Positions 10,880-22,985 of a stretch of 64,000 bases of DNA are shown here, piece by piece. The stretch lies in NCBI GenBank assembly GCA_010093605.1, contig MU004203.1, forward strand, positions 86,156-150,155. Reading direction: 5' to 3'. Within the stretch, counting starts at the first letter, position 1; each line of letters begins with the position of its first letter. This DNA comes from Lophium mytilinum (taxonomy: Eukaryota > Ascomycota > Dothideomycetes > Mytilinidiales > Mytilinidiaceae). The notes beneath the pieces are model-generated. The model saw nothing but the letters and a program-made list of their open reading frames with translations, made no database searches and was not told where the DNA came from. A program made the position numbers and the translations under genes.

Positions 10880-11562
10880 GCCAGCTAGTCACAGAAGGAT
10901 GAAGTCTACCTCAAGGCTCGTGCTGGACTTCGTCCCCGAGGCCGTCTACCGCGCCTCCCGGTACTTCAACAAAAGGAAGACTGTAATGCGCCATCCTCGA
11001 GTCAAACTCTATATCTGCGCGCTCTTTCGCTCCCTCACGTACATACACTCACAAGTGTCTGCCCCGGAACGGTCTACTGCGCCTCCCGATGACTTTGTTT
11101 CAACAAGCTGAAGACTGTATGGCGATCCGCGAAGTCAAGCTCTATGTCTACCAGTTGTTCCGTTCCCTCGCGTACATACACTCACAAGTGTGTNNNNNNN
11201 NNNTTCAACAAGCTGAAGACTGTATGGCGATCCGCGAAGTCAAGCTCTATGTCTACCAGTTGTTCCGTTCCCTCGCGTACATACACTCACAAGTGTGTGC
11301 CCTCGACCGTTTACCGCGCCTCCCGAAGATCTTGTTCAACAAGCTGAAGACTGTATGGCGATCCGCGAAGTCAAGCTCTATATCTACCGGTTGTTCCGCT
11401 CCCTCGCGTACATACACTCACATGTGTGCGGCCCCGAAACCGTCTACCGCGCCTCCCGCGGATCGTTCGTCAACAAGCTGAAGACTGTATGTGGATTCTC
11501 GAAGTCAAGCTCTATGTCCACCAGCTGTTCCGCTCCCTCGTGTACATACACTCACATGTCCT
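10880..11562 (+). pseudogene. Tandem array of a GSK3-family kinase exon fragment
   Basis: GSK3 (shaggy/Rim11-type) kinases are serine/threonine kinases. The first unit reads KDEVYL, then after a frame change [18 protein letters not shown] and [17 protein letters not shown]. This matches the conserved GSK3 segment around the hinge and helix E (LVLDYVPETVYR and VKLYMYQLFRSLAYIHS in animals). At least five head-to-tail copies follow, about 131-135 bp apart, most keeping VKLYVYQLFRSLAYIHS. Each stops just before the catalytic HRD loop, and because the unit is not a multiple of three the frame shifts at each junction. There is no ATP-binding lobe start, HRD or DFG, so no kinase can be made. An intron-like end (GCTAAC...CAG) precedes unit 1. 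The parent gene is not in this window. Confidence 0.85.
11194..11203. other. 10-N assembly gap inside the GSK3 array
   Basis: Ten Ns. About 95 bases immediately before and after the gap are identical, so the gap is probably an unmerged contig overlap or an array collapsed or expanded in assembly. Copy number in this array is therefore uncertain. Confidence 0.95.
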
Positions 11563-13848
11563 GGTGGCTTGGAGGAGGGATGGGGTGAGGAGGACGGTTT
11601 GGGTTTTTCTTTTGGATAGTGTTTCGGTTTGGAATAATGGAAAAGGTCTGAGGACCGTTGTTTCTCTGCGCAAGATCATTGCACAGTGCATATGTGGTGA
11701 TTTATAATGAGGTCGTGATACATTGTTGCCGCTGTTTGAAGCGCGTTGATCGCAGTTTGGATCATCTTGAGCTGATGCTTCATTTACTAACGCTGAATCA
11801 GAGCGAAGTATCTAGGATAGGCATTCATACAGGAGCTTTAGCTTGGCTAACTTCAGGTAATGGTATTCGTCGATCACGATTAGTAGTCAGGTTTGAGTTT
11901 GGCGTGAGCGACGAGCCATGGTTGACGTATGGACCGGTCCAACCTAGTATCAACCTCAAGCAAACTGCAACTCGGATAGGGGGAGCGATAAGATTGATAT
12001 GGTTTTCTTTCCTGTATCACCCAAGGCTTAATCATACAACTGTTTCTACGACCCCAAAAGACCGGGACTCGCCAGCCAACTTCGTGATCACCCCGCGAGC
12101 GAATTTCCAATCAACCAAGATCATGATCATCTAGTAATTTAAAACAGGGATAACTGAAGAGCTAACTGTCTCGTCCCCTCTGCCTCGTCCTTTGTCGCTC
12201 GTTTTCTGAACAGCATCCTCATGTACTCCACTCGATCCCACGTCCGCTCCAATCCGCCATCGGCGACCAACACCACTGCGGTAGTTTCCTTACCTTGGTC
12301 GAAACTGTGGATATATACGCAGAAAGGATAGTCGTATCTTCGGACTGCGAAGAGCCTATGAATAGTCCGCGATAGTGGACGAGGTGCCGCTTGGGAAGCA
12401 GCGGAGGCCACCTGAGATGAATTCTCGAACAGACCATCGAGTCAACGCGGTTGAGGTCTGGATGTTGCATCGTCGCAAGCGACGCGTTGAGAAGGTGGGT
12501 AGGTTGGTTAATATACTCGGATGGATGGCAGGGAGCTCACAAGGTACGCTGTCGCTGTTCGAACCGAATCAGCCCTCCTGTTCACCAGACAGTTTTTCCT
12601 TTGCTGAGCGCGATGCCTAGGCTAGTATGCCTGCGTCGTGGTGTTTCCATGACTTTACCGACGACACTGCTCTAACGAACCCTCTCAATCCCTTCTTTAT
12701 GAGCTTCGAGATTACTTAGGTGTTGCCGGAGAACTACAAATCTCAACTTATCGTCGAATTGAGGAGGATAATCGCTGAGTTAGCCTCCATCCATGCCCCT
12801 GGAAAAGATATCTTTGACATGCACCGTACGTAATCGCGCCGACCCCCGACAAGAAGTCTTTCCTCGACTCCCATTACGTGCTCAGCACTACCGGTCCCAT
12901 CATAGTGCGGTGAGGTAGACAGAAATGTGGTTGGAAAAAGGACAAGAAAGAAAGAAGAAAGTAAAAGGATAGTACGCCTGACACATCTCTCGTTAGCTTT
13001 AATTAATCTACCGACGTTGCTTCCTATTGACAAATGCGGTCTCTAAAGGAGCCCTACACATTGATTAGATAGAACAGATGGGCTGAGACTGCCCCCGCAG
13101 ATTGAGAGACGCTCTAGAAAAGCTGAAGCAGAAATGGAGTTTGACGGTACCCAGTGGCAAGTGCGCGATGTTAGTCTTCTATCATAACCTCGACTCATAT
13201 CTAAATAAAGACACTTTCGAAAGCCATGGGAATTAAACGGGTGTGGAGAAGTAGATTGACCCGCCAATTTTTCTACCACAGTCCCAGCTTCCCAACCCTG
13301 GCAAGTCTCAACACACCTGTCCAACATTCCAGTTTTAACCGCCGTCGTCCGACATGACATAGTAGAAATACCGTAAATAGTTGCCTTAGTCATGGCTATC
13401 AGCTGCAAAAGGCTTCACAGGAGGGAAGGTACAGTCCAGTGAGAAGAATAACAGGGAATTGGTATGTTGTTGTGTTGAACGTCGAATTAGCAACGGGGGG
13501 AACTTCTAGCCAGTGCGAGATATTAGTGCGACTTATTCGCTATGCCTGATTCAAGCTTCAATAGTATCTTTATGCTATTGTCATTCTGTATCATGATCAA
13601 TTGCCGTCATCTTGTTGTAAATTGTTACCATTCCTCCGCATCTCCATCACTCGTCCAGGTAATTAGGCAATGGAGGCCTCGCTCAATGCCAGTCGGCATG
13701 TCAGCCGCTTTGCTTTCCCAAACCCCCGATTTTCCGAGCTCTCCCCCACTCGGTGGATCCCCTCTCGCAACATTGGATCATGTCTTATTAGATGAGGGCA
13801 GGGATCAGCGCTTGTGGAGATGGTATCAATGAGGTGTGATTTGCATAC
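11563..13848. other. No firm gene; one weak minus-strand frame
   Basis: No recognisable domain. A minus-strand frame at 12139-12411 (DYPFCVYIHSFDQGKETTA..., 90 codons) looks mildly protein-like and contains a GTAAGG that could be a donor site. I cannot assign it. The rest shows only short overlapping frames. Confidence 0.35.
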
Positions 13849-14025
13849 CCAGTTGTTCCATCCAACAGCGAATCCCATGGCCGGGTCGACGTAACGAGAG
13901 CAGTACTGAGGAACGGCGCCAGGGAGGGGGGGCCAGGTGGCCATCTCGCAGAGACAATGCATCATGGCGCATACGGCGAGACCAGTGATGGTATATCCAC
14001 ATATACAGTCCGCAAACCTCGTAGA
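13849..14025 (-). pseudogene. Amino-acid permease fragment
   Basis: On the minus strand the frame reads GYTITGLAVCAMMHCLCEMA, then TWPPLPGAVPQYCSRYVDP and AMGFAVGWNNW, followed by GTATGC. This matches the second to third membrane-segment region of fungal amino-acid permeases of the APC superfamily, where G(E)MATxLPxPGAxPxF/YxxRYVDxAxGFAVGWNxW is strongly conserved. Such proteins import amino acids across the plasma membrane. Only about 58 residues survive. No convincing N-terminal exon upstream and no further membrane segments downstream were found. The GTATGC after NNW may be an old donor site. Treat as a truncated host-gene remnant. Confidence 0.7.
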
Positions 14026-16437
14026 TAGAGCGAGTACTCTCGGCTATGTCCCGATGACGCTTCCGATGCGTCTCGTACTGGCTTATGCTTGCGGCACATT
14101 GGTAAGATCGGCGTCATGAAAGCCCATCAGCTCTTTTCCGCCCCTTTGCGCCAATGCCGCTATAATTATCCTACTGCAAGCGCAGAGCACTCGGGTTTAC
14201 TCTCCACCGGTAACGAGATTTATGTCTCTCGCTCAATCTTGGTGACTTCATTCGTGGTCGCAGCAAGAATTGTCGGGTATGGATCGATTCAATGGCGGCG
14301 GAAGAGTTGCCTGGTAACCGGGCTCGCAAGGAGCCTGATTGGGATTCGGGAAGTAGTCGGGATCAATGAGGCTGACACCGGAAGAGAGACCGTCGTTGGT
14401 GGAATCTAAGGCAAGACAGGAGGATGGAGAGAGCAAAGAGGTATCTTCCGGTGCCGGCATTGGCTCAAGTAGTGCTCGAAATAGGTGACGGTCGCTGCGG
14501 AACTATAGTTTGTTTCCTGTGTTATCCGTGAGCGAGGAGCACTCGGCCACACCTCGCTGTATGCTGAGCACTTACGGAAATGAAATCTGAGCTGTGGTTA
14601 CGGCGGGTATCACCGAGCGTGAGGCCTAAAGGAGGACCGAATTATAAAGGAAGGCTACGGTGCAGGTATGTTCTGTCGCCGGCGGCGGGAAGGCAAGGAT
14701 TACGACGTTCCGTGGTGTTGAGTTGGGGTGCGAGGGCAGCGGAGAAATCTGTTGTTGATTGAGTCGGATGGACGCAGTCGGTGTGGAGAGCATACCAGTT
14801 TCCAGTATGCACCCCCGCAACCGCGCTCGCTGAAGCTTCACTCCTCCCACAACACCCTTTGGCCACAGCCATTCATTTCCCTGGCTTCAACATTGGTCAT
14901 TTACTCCATAAAAGGGAAGATCTTACTGCTTCTTGCCCCTCTCTGCCCCCACGGCGTGCTCAACAACCGAGACTACTCCAACCAAGCCAGACGGTTGGGC
15001 CACCGGGTCTTCACTCGCTACCTTACCTGCCTCACCCAGCTCACTTATCACCACCACCGACAGCTAGTAGTTGCTCACTCCTCCTTCGCATACGAAGCGT
15101 GCCAAACGCCGGTCTTCTCGTCCTTTTTCGATAGCGCAACGACTCCCAACACTCACTGAACCCCGAGTCAGCCTCCTCCGAGAGACTCTTATAGCCGGGA
15201 ACCCAAGACTTGACGACCTCATTTCCTCTCGGCCATACGGTGGAATATATCTGGCGAAGTACGGGACCTCGACTGATGTTCATACACGCTTTGAGATTTT
15301 GGAGCGGCAGAATGAGGCTTTTGAGAAGCCGGCAAGAAATTCCAGGAACGATATGGAGGAGTGAAGGCCTACGGCAAGGAATGTAAGCAAAGCCCATATC
15401 GTATGCAGCAGGAGTTGGAATGTTTTCTGAATATGGGCAGGTGCCTTTTACCTTGATTTATTTTCTGACATAAGGAAATAGGTCCTGCAACAAATCGACA
15501 ACCTCCTACCCCTGAACCCACACCCCTTTAGTTAAGTTGCGATGCGACCCTATAAATGAAGACATTCCATGGGGCTGATTCATCAGCTACGGTGGCATTA
15601 GCATTCTTCTTGCTTCAAGGGGTACTTTTGGCGGATGAACGGCGAAGATTCCGCCGTACGCACACCACACATGTTACTGAAGAGCAGACGAGGAGTTGAG
15701 AATTTAGGGGGAAAGGAGAAACGTAGAAGAAGGAAAGGCTACATACGAGAGGTACTGGGTCCCTGCCCTTGGTAGCCCTCACCACTCCTCTTTAGCAACA
15801 CTCTAGCACTTACGTAACTCGAGGCACAGCACCGGGCCAGGGACTTCACGAGCTATGGTCCTCCCTTTTTGAAAGCAGCAACAACCTGGAGGCAGAGTAG
15901 GGCTACTCCTAGGTCGCCAAGGATGTTCTTGAATATGTTTCGATATCAAGAGTACTCATTTCCACATGAACAGCGACTTCCCCACCGCCTCAGATCAGAA
16001 CTCGAAGCTTCATTGCATCAATCATGCCGGCCCTGACCAAAGTTCTCAGTATAGCCTTCGTCGCTACTGCTCAACCGGGCCGATATAGGCTCCAAGAAGT
16101 ACCGTTCTCGCCATTTATCAACTCCTTGACCCACCATTGGCGGGAACAGTCACTTCACTACCACGGTCTTTCACAGCGCCGTCCAATTGTCCAGACGTAC
16201 AAGGGAAAGACAAGTGAAAAGAAACGATGGGGAGGGTAAGCTGGATAGGAAGTTTGTGGAAGGGCCGTCATTGAATGAGGAGGAGGTCATTCTGGGCGAC
16301 ATTTTTATAGTCAAATTAGTTTCCATTAGGCAATGAAAATTTCAAGAACCTCAAAACGTTCAACGCTACTATCATGACTTGTTCTAACACGGTGTATACA
16401 GTGTGAAGTTTCTGCGATGTTAATAAAGCGTACTGGC
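14026..16437. other. No firm gene; one weak plus-strand frame
   Basis: A plus-strand frame ending at 15364 (15071-15364; contains PRVSLLRETLIAGNPRLDDL and a polar tail) looks mildly coding but lacks an ATG and a recognisable family. Other frames are short and overlapping. No repeats stand out. Confidence 0.35.
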
Positions 16438-16880
16438 CTTCAGGCCATAGCGCGTGCTTGCTTTTTCATGGCCCATATCTCCTCGAACAATTTCCTCAAA
16501 CTTGCTCCAACCTGTTTCTCCTCCGTCACCCGCACCGCGCTCTACTTTAGCTCTTGCGTGACTACCAACAAATTCTCATCTTAATGATGAGTGCATAGAC
16601 CGTGGCACGTGCTTGCTTCTTCGTCGCCCACAAGTCCTCGAACAACTTCCGAAACCTTGCTCCGACCTTCCTCCTCTCCTTCACCAGCCTCTTATAAGAG
16701 AGGCTTCCAACTCTTCCGCCTCCATCTCTCCTACACTCCACAAATCATCACGCCAAGCGTCTGAAAACAGTTCGCCTGCTCCGTAGCAGGTCGATGCTCC
16801 GAGCCGGACTATAAGACAGGCCTCCGTCTTCCTTCCTCCATCGCTCCTACACTCCACAAATCAGGTAAAAGCCGTTCTGC
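16438..16880 (-). repeat. Tandem duplication of a coding-like segment
   Basis: Two minus-strand copies about 152 bp apart encode VGASLRKLFEEIWAMKKQAR and VGARFRKLFEDLWATKKQAR, a probable helical segment of an unknown protein. Downstream, a second motif (CTCCTACACTCCACAAATCA) is duplicated about 116 bp apart. The conserved reading of the first pair suggests a degraded gene fragment. No parent is present in the window. Confidence 0.6.
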
Positions 16881-17154
16881 TCAGGCTCTTGCACAACTAG
16901 TAGAGCAATTTATCGTCGACGTTGGGTGGTCGTCACGTGTCCGCTTCCTCTGGTTCGTTCCACGGCTCACTGACCGACTTTTCGAACCTTACTTCAACCT
17001 CGCCTTCTTCCTTCGCCACCCCACCCTCTTTCTTCACCACCTCGACCTCTTCCTTTCACGACCGCCTCACGTACCCAGCTTCTTGTCAGTGCTTCCCTTT
17101 CGATCGCCTTGTGGTTGGCCGCCGTCTCTTGGCCGCCGCTCTCGCGAAACCTGC

Positions 17155-17880
17155 GAAACCATGTCCAAACTGTTCATCATGTATGCATCCCACATCTCAG
17201 AAACACAAATTGCGAGCTGACATCATCATAGCAGACTTGCCTGCGGCACCGACGATGCCACCCTCCGCACCAGACTGCAAATTGCTCTGGCAATGAGCGA
17301 AACCCACGAAACCATGTTCAAAATGTCCGCTGGGTACGTACAACTCATCCTTATTTCACCATTGTGCTTATTCTGACGCCTTCAAAGCGACCTTGCCAGG
17401 TCCACCGACGATGCCATCTACTTCGTCAGACTGACAATTACTCGGAACGCCGTGGGAAAGCCCCGAAACCATGTCCAAGCTTGGGGGTTCGTACAGCAAC
17501 TTTCCCTCTCCACATTGGATCTACGCTAACACCATCACCACAGCCTTGCCTGGAACGCCGACGTTGCCACCCTCCGCACCAAGATGGACCAGACAGATCT
17601 TGGTTTGGTTGATGGGTCCCAGCGAGCTGCAGAAGAAGCTCAAGGCGGTTGCCAGTTCAGGCCTCGACTTTGAATACGGCGACTTCGGTCAGAAGAAGAA
17701 GGGCGCATTCGATGTTTTCCAAGATCAGGAGGTGACCTTCGCACGCAGTGGTGGGAGTTTGTGTTGGGATGGGAGAGTTGGGGTGACGATTTCGGGGGTA
17801 TATCCCTGGGGGGCTTCAACCCAGCGGCCAAGAGCCCAAAGCTGCAGAAAAGCGTATACAATTAATGAAAGGACATAGGA
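17155..17880 (+). repeat. Three tandem exon-plus-intron modules of an unknown gene
   Basis: Three head-to-tail units begin near 17155, 17308 and 17465 (period about 155 bp). Each has GAAACCATGTYCAAA, a donor-like GT (GTATGC, GTACGT, GTTCGT), a branch site (GCTGAC, CTGAC, GCTAAC), an AG acceptor, and an exon-like sequence translating near TDDATLRTRLQIALAMSET. After the last unit a frame continues with LQKKLKAVASSGLDFEYGDF. The units look like duplicated exon-intron blocks of one gene. The family is not recognised, and the units have diverged in frame, so a functional product is doubtful. Confidence 0.5.
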
Positions 17881-18409
17881 AATGTCAGTTCACCCTAGTA
17901 AATTAAGCTACCTTCTCTCTTAAGTCCCAATACCGCTTCAACTTCCGCAACATTAATTCCAATGCACTTGCTTAGCTGAAGTGAAAAGCTGTTAAATAAC
18001 AAGCGGCCGTGACGGTGATAATAAGCTGAAGAATTTGCCTATGGAAGTTATGGCTACAGCGAGACTATAGGGCGGACGGAGGTTTCCCACCGCCGAACCT
18101 TACCACTTCAACGTCACTCACCAAGGCAGCAACTCCTTCCTCTCTCTCCACCCCACTCACCTCAACAACACCATCCTGTCAAGCTCCAGCATGACCGCCC
18201 ACTGAGCGCAAGTTCTAGTCTTCTCGCCTTACCAACTCTCACAACTAACACAGAACAGGATGGCTCAGCTGCGCCCTCCAAATCGCTCTCCACAGCGCCT
18301 CACTGGCACCCTTCTAACTGAGTACCTTTCCCTCACCGAGCCCGCCAGATGCAAGAAGTCTGTCTGAGGCGGCCCCGTCAGCGATTCAGTCAAGTCGCGT
18401 GCTGGGGGA

Positions 18410-18640
18410 AATTTTTTGAGGAGGCTACCAAGGCACGTTGGGAGGCCGGGCGGAAAAGGCGGCTACGGCCAGTCTCGACACCTCAGCGGGTAAATGGTCC
18501 ATTGGCTGTTCTCGGGCTTGGAATGGGCTTTTGCGGAGGCTACGGAGGCAGAGAAGACTTGCGCTTTCCGGGCGGAGAGGGTGGCTACGGACAATGGGAT
18601 CAGGATGGCGGGTAGATGGTCCATTGACTGGAGTCGGGCC
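18410..18640 (+). repeat. Two diverged tandem copies, about 123 bp
   Basis: The sequences around GAGGCTACCAAGGCACG and GAGGCTACGGAGGCAGAG are followed at matching spacing by ATGGTCCATTG. The copies look like a coding fragment duplicated once. No parent gene recognised. Confidence 0.55.
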
Positions 18641-19599
18641 TTAGTGGACTTGACTCAACAGTCTCGTATGATGTGAGTGCAGCTCTCCCGGGGTTCTTGG
18701 TCCTTACAACTAATGCACAATAGAGAAGCAAGACTGCGATCTCTCGTAGCCTATTCAAACTTTCTAATACACCCCCCACCTGGCACAATGTTCAAACCTC
18801 GATATCTCAACGACGATGATACCACAAGGCTGTTCGCCGATGGATGTGTGTCCAGTAATCGACCTTCAAGACACTGGACTTCACCTAGTATACTTCCCGC
18901 CCTACAATAACCTATATACCGTGAACGGGGTCTTCTGTGTGGAATGAGACGGCTCGGCACGAAGACGTTACCGCCCGATATACAGTATCGTTGGACATTG
19001 CATCACTCACTGCTGCTTCGGACCAGAAAAGTGTCTGAGCGGAACTTGCTTGACAACCGAGCTGGACTGGCTGGACGTATGACGCGCGACAAAGTCTTCT
19101 TCGAGCACGAAAGATCGTAGCCGGCTCACTGACATCAATACCACCTAGAGCCTTCTTCCTCACCATCCCTATCATTCCAGCCCCCCGAGTCTTAGTCCTT
19201 GGCCTTTCTTACAACGCCATGGAACTCGCGCGAGTCGAGTTAGCATCGTCGACACCATGTTGACAGCATCAGACACAGTTGGGCACGAGCTCTTATACCG
19301 GACCTCTTCGGGAATGTCTCGAGCTGAACCGTCTCTACAATAGTAGATTGCCTTCGTCGCTGCCACGCCCAGGGAAAGCCGCATCTGTGGGATGATGACC
19401 CGTGGTATACGACGTAAGAACGAGGCTCCTCTTTCCCATGATTTACAAAACTGATGTTTCGGAAAACAGCAGTACTCGTTACCATGCCTGTCTGGGAACT
19501 TCAAGCTTCGCGAGACTCTGCTTCAGCCGCGCCCGACCCTGAAGATCACGAAGTCCCATCCCGCCCTCATGCCGTCAGAATTGGCTAACATCGACCTCC

Positions 19600-20235
19600 G
19601 TTCGCAACAGGCCATCAAAGGGAAGGCTTCTTGGTGAAGCCCCTCTGAATTCGAGCGAGCATCCGCAGCTGTTCGAGGACGGGGCCGATGTGGACAGCCG
19701 TTCGAATGAATCAGAGCGCAGGCTCAAACTGCCAGCTTCATATTTGACGATACAAGACTCACCAAGGCGTCGTCGAACACGCCAGTACGCTCTTGTGACA
19801 GGCCTGCGGTACCAAATGCTCGTACTCGGCACCGCACCTCAGCTCAGGCTTCCGGCCTCCTACAGCCCTTGGGGGGCCGCTGGAGACCTATCCTCATCAA
19901 AGCCGAGCCTTCTCGGCGAGCCCCCTCTGGACTCCAGTGGGCTTCCATGACACTTGGAAGATGACAACGACGTCAACAGCAATTCGAACGAGTCGGAGGG
20001 CGACGTCGAGTTATCAGCTTCATATTGGGCAAAACCAGACACAACTGCCGAGCTCGACTGCGCTCTTGCGTCAAGCTGCAGAGCAAAACGGGCGCGCTCG
20101 ACACCGCGCTTCAGCCACATGCTCGCCGCCGTCCTACAATCGCCACAAGACCGCTGGCCCCACTCGAGGCCTATCCTTGACCGAGTTCCTCTCCGCCATG
20201 GAGGAAATGGAAGTCTTGATGGAATACCTCTCTGC
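19600..20235. repeat. Two diverged tandem copies, about 290 bp
   Basis: Both copies contain GGCTTCTTGGTGAAGCCCC or CCTTCTCGGCGAGCCCCC, then a GATGTGGACAGC or GACGTCAACAGC stretch, then TCGAAYGARTC and CAGCTTCATAT. The translation of that part, DVxSxSNESExxxxLxASY, is conserved in both, so the duplicated unit was probably coding. No family recognised. Confidence 0.55.
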
Positions 20236-20446
20236 CTAGAGACGCTACAGCGGGCATGTGGTTGATCTCGGCGCCGGCCTTGACTGCATCTGCCAAGGAA
20301 CAAGGAGCTAGAGGCCATGTACGTGGTCTATTGGATGGTGATAATGTAGGCGAGAAAGAGGGCTAGCGGAGGTTATATACTTGAGGTGACGTGCGCCTGC
20401 TGTAGCCCTCACCGCTACTCCCTGGCAGCATCTCAACGGATACTGG

Positions 20447-20880
20447 CAACATGGACAGTCCGAAGAAGCCCCACTAAACCACCTCGCTCAATTTCGACGA
20501 TCCCTTTGACTCACATTCGAGACGCCACAGCCGACTGCTGATTGCATCTCTAGTGCCCTCTGGGACTGTGAGGTCCCGCACGGTGAAGACCGAGCCGCCT
20601 GTGCCTAGAGCTCCCTCGGGATACCTCAAGGCGCCGAAAAGGGAGAACGACATCGATCAGATTTCATCCGGCCTTCAGCGCGTCAGGTTGAGAATGCCTA
20701 CAAAGAAGCAGCACGATGCAAAGAGAAGCAAGAGAAGAGTGAGAGATCGAAGGCCAGAAATGAGGCACCGGGAATCATGGACAGTCCGAAAAAGCGCCAC
20801 TGGATCACCTCGCTCATTTTCATCGATCCCTTCAACTCATATTCAAGACGCTACAGCCCGTTCGGAAACCGCTGGTGCCG
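20447..20880 (+). repeat. Direct repeat, about 320 bp apart
   Basis: ATGGACAGTCCGAA followed by GCCACT/CCCACT, CACCTCGCTC and CGATCCCTT occurs near 20451 and again near 20778. The intervening frame (KTEPPVPRAPSGYLKAPKRE...) looks protein-like. Probably a duplicated gene fragment. Confidence 0.55.
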
Positions 20881-22189
20881 CTCGTGATATTTCCTTCTAG
20901 ATCAAGACCACGTCCGCTAGCAAAAGAACGGACAACTAGGCAGAAGAACTGCTTGGATATAGTGAACGATGCACCGAGCATAATGTTGGTCCTGTTACAA
21001 GCGGACCAGCGCTCTTCGCCAAAGTGAGAGAGAACGGGTACTCTAGTGAGAAGGAATCGTCGCGTTTCCGCCCGGCGGAGGCAAGTGTTAGATGGTCCAT
21101 TGATCACTGACGCGAGTTCACCCATCCCTATTGGTCATTCCGGAGAGAATATAGAAGGCCATTTGCTCACGGGCGAACTCCAATACTTGAGAGTGGAGAG
21201 CGGGCCTTAGATTGACACCTCTATTTCAAGGGTTGTGGGTATTGGAATGGGACTGTGTTGGACCAGATGAGGCCTGTAGTTGTTGCCAATTGCTAGAACG
21301 TTTTACCTACGAATAGAAAGTTTCTGAGGTTCATTGCCGTTCGTGTCGGAGTTACACCAACCCAGGGCCTTTGTTAATGTAACTACGGAAGTACAAGTAG
21401 AACCCGAGACAAGCGGGAGCAACTGTTCTGTAGTTTTCTTTTTGGCGGGACCTGTTCGGACCTTCAGTCTTCAAATAACAAGTCTGCAACTCTTCCATTC
21501 CGCAGAATTTTTCAGGATGGAAATCTTGTGATGTACGGTACTCCGTTGTCTTGAAGAGCCATGGAGCCAGGGTGCACTTGAGTTCGAGGAGCATCTCGTT
21601 AACGGAATCAATCTTGGGATTCATACAGTCGGACCAATCAAACGCCGCTCATTTTCCCTCGGTCATCGAACACACAAACGCACCGCTCGCTAGTGAATTG
21701 AAAACAGGACTGCGAGCTTCCGCGACTGAGTCCCACGTGAGCCTTGCCTTCGCCAAGTTGCTATCTCAGCACAAGCAGGCCTGTACCCGACCAACAACCC
21801 GTTCGGAAGGCGCCTTCACTTTTCTGATTCCACCAAAACACAAGACACCAACATCATTTCACCGGATGTTCGTGCCTTCTTCACTGATTGCGGTCCCCCA
21901 TCAACTCACCTTAGTACTTCACTAGCCATCGAGGTCGACCGCTCAAACTCAACCTTCGAAACACGACTCATCTGCCAAAGCCCTTGAATCTCCTCTTGAG
22001 ATGAGATGCGAAGTCGAGAGATTTCCTGCAGCAAAGTGATCATCAAGGGCTTCTTCACCAAGGTGAAAGCCGAGCTGCTCCCTAGTGAGGCCTTAGTGCC
22101 ATCTTCCAATCTACTCCCACGACAGCAATTCTTCGAAAAACCCCCAAGGATAGACAGTCCGTCTCTGCCTGTCACCGGACACAGTAACC

Positions 22190-22510
22190 ATAGAGAGTGG
22201 TCGGACGACGTGGTTTTCGTCGCTATGTACATCAAGCACGCATCCTGGGCTACCGGGAAAGCGCAGAATGCAGTCATCGAAGTTGGAATATCAACGCTGG
22301 ACATGCGCCACATCCGCGAAATCCACCCGAGCGTCTCCGGAGTTGCTTGGATCAGGAATATACGGACAACGCTCGACCTTTTTCTTCTTGGTTGCACTCT
22401 GGCTGCCCATCACCGCCAAATCCATCCACGTGAGGCAGTACCGCCGCACCGCCACCCCAAACCGTCTGCCGATTTCTTCGACACCACAAACCCGGAGGGT
22501 GAGTGACCAC
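22190..22510 (+). pseudogene. Possible Gfd2/YDR514C-like exonuclease-fold fragment
   Basis: The plus-strand frame contains DDVVFVAMYIKHASWA followed by VIEVGISTLDMRHI. In the Gfd2/YDR514C family (RNase-H/DEDD fold) the equivalent core is roughly VFVxxDxE...TEVGIxTLDTRDL. Here the expected Asp and Glu of the first motif are replaced (MYIK), so catalysis would be lost. The frame ends about 50 residues later in unrelated sequence. The match rests on about 30 residues and my memory of the family. Confidence 0.35.
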
Positions 22511-22629
22511 GTCACGCGGAGATTGGTGCGGCAGTCAACAAGTCGTGCAAACTGCAGGTGGCCATACCTGCAGCTTGTTACCCGGAACTCCTCTGTTGCG
22601 AGACGATGACGAGCAAGTTCTTTCCATTA

Positions 22630-22985
22630 GTCACTGCTTGAACCGCGAAAGACAACAACCCGTACGCTGCCACCAAAATCCGACAAGACCTGCGAGATGC
22701 TCAATAATATTACACTTCGACCTGCGACGCCTATGTTCGACTCGGGGAATCGTGTGTCTACGCCGACGACTACAACTCGAGCCGCGAAGTGAGGGAGGAA
22801 CCCTAGTTTGAGCCCACCGCGCAGGCAGCCATCGAGGCGAAGCATGAGGCAGATCTGAACGCCATGCTCAACTGCAAGCCTGACCCTGAAGAAAAAAAAC
22901 CTGTACATGACGACTATAGTCTGACAAGACCTGCGAGATGTTTAATATCATTACACTTCAACAACGGTAGACGAGACGACGACCA
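22630..22985 (+). repeat. Direct repeat of a short segment
   Basis: GACAAGACCTGCGAGATG, followed by YTYAATAATATTACACTTC or TTTAATATCATTACACTTC, occurs near 22681 and near 22922, about 241 bp apart. Confidence 0.65.

Noticed and set aside
10828-10890. Joining the small membrane protein at 10575 to the GSK3 fragments through an intron
   Set aside because: The membrane-protein frame reaches a stop before the possible donor, so no in-frame join exists.
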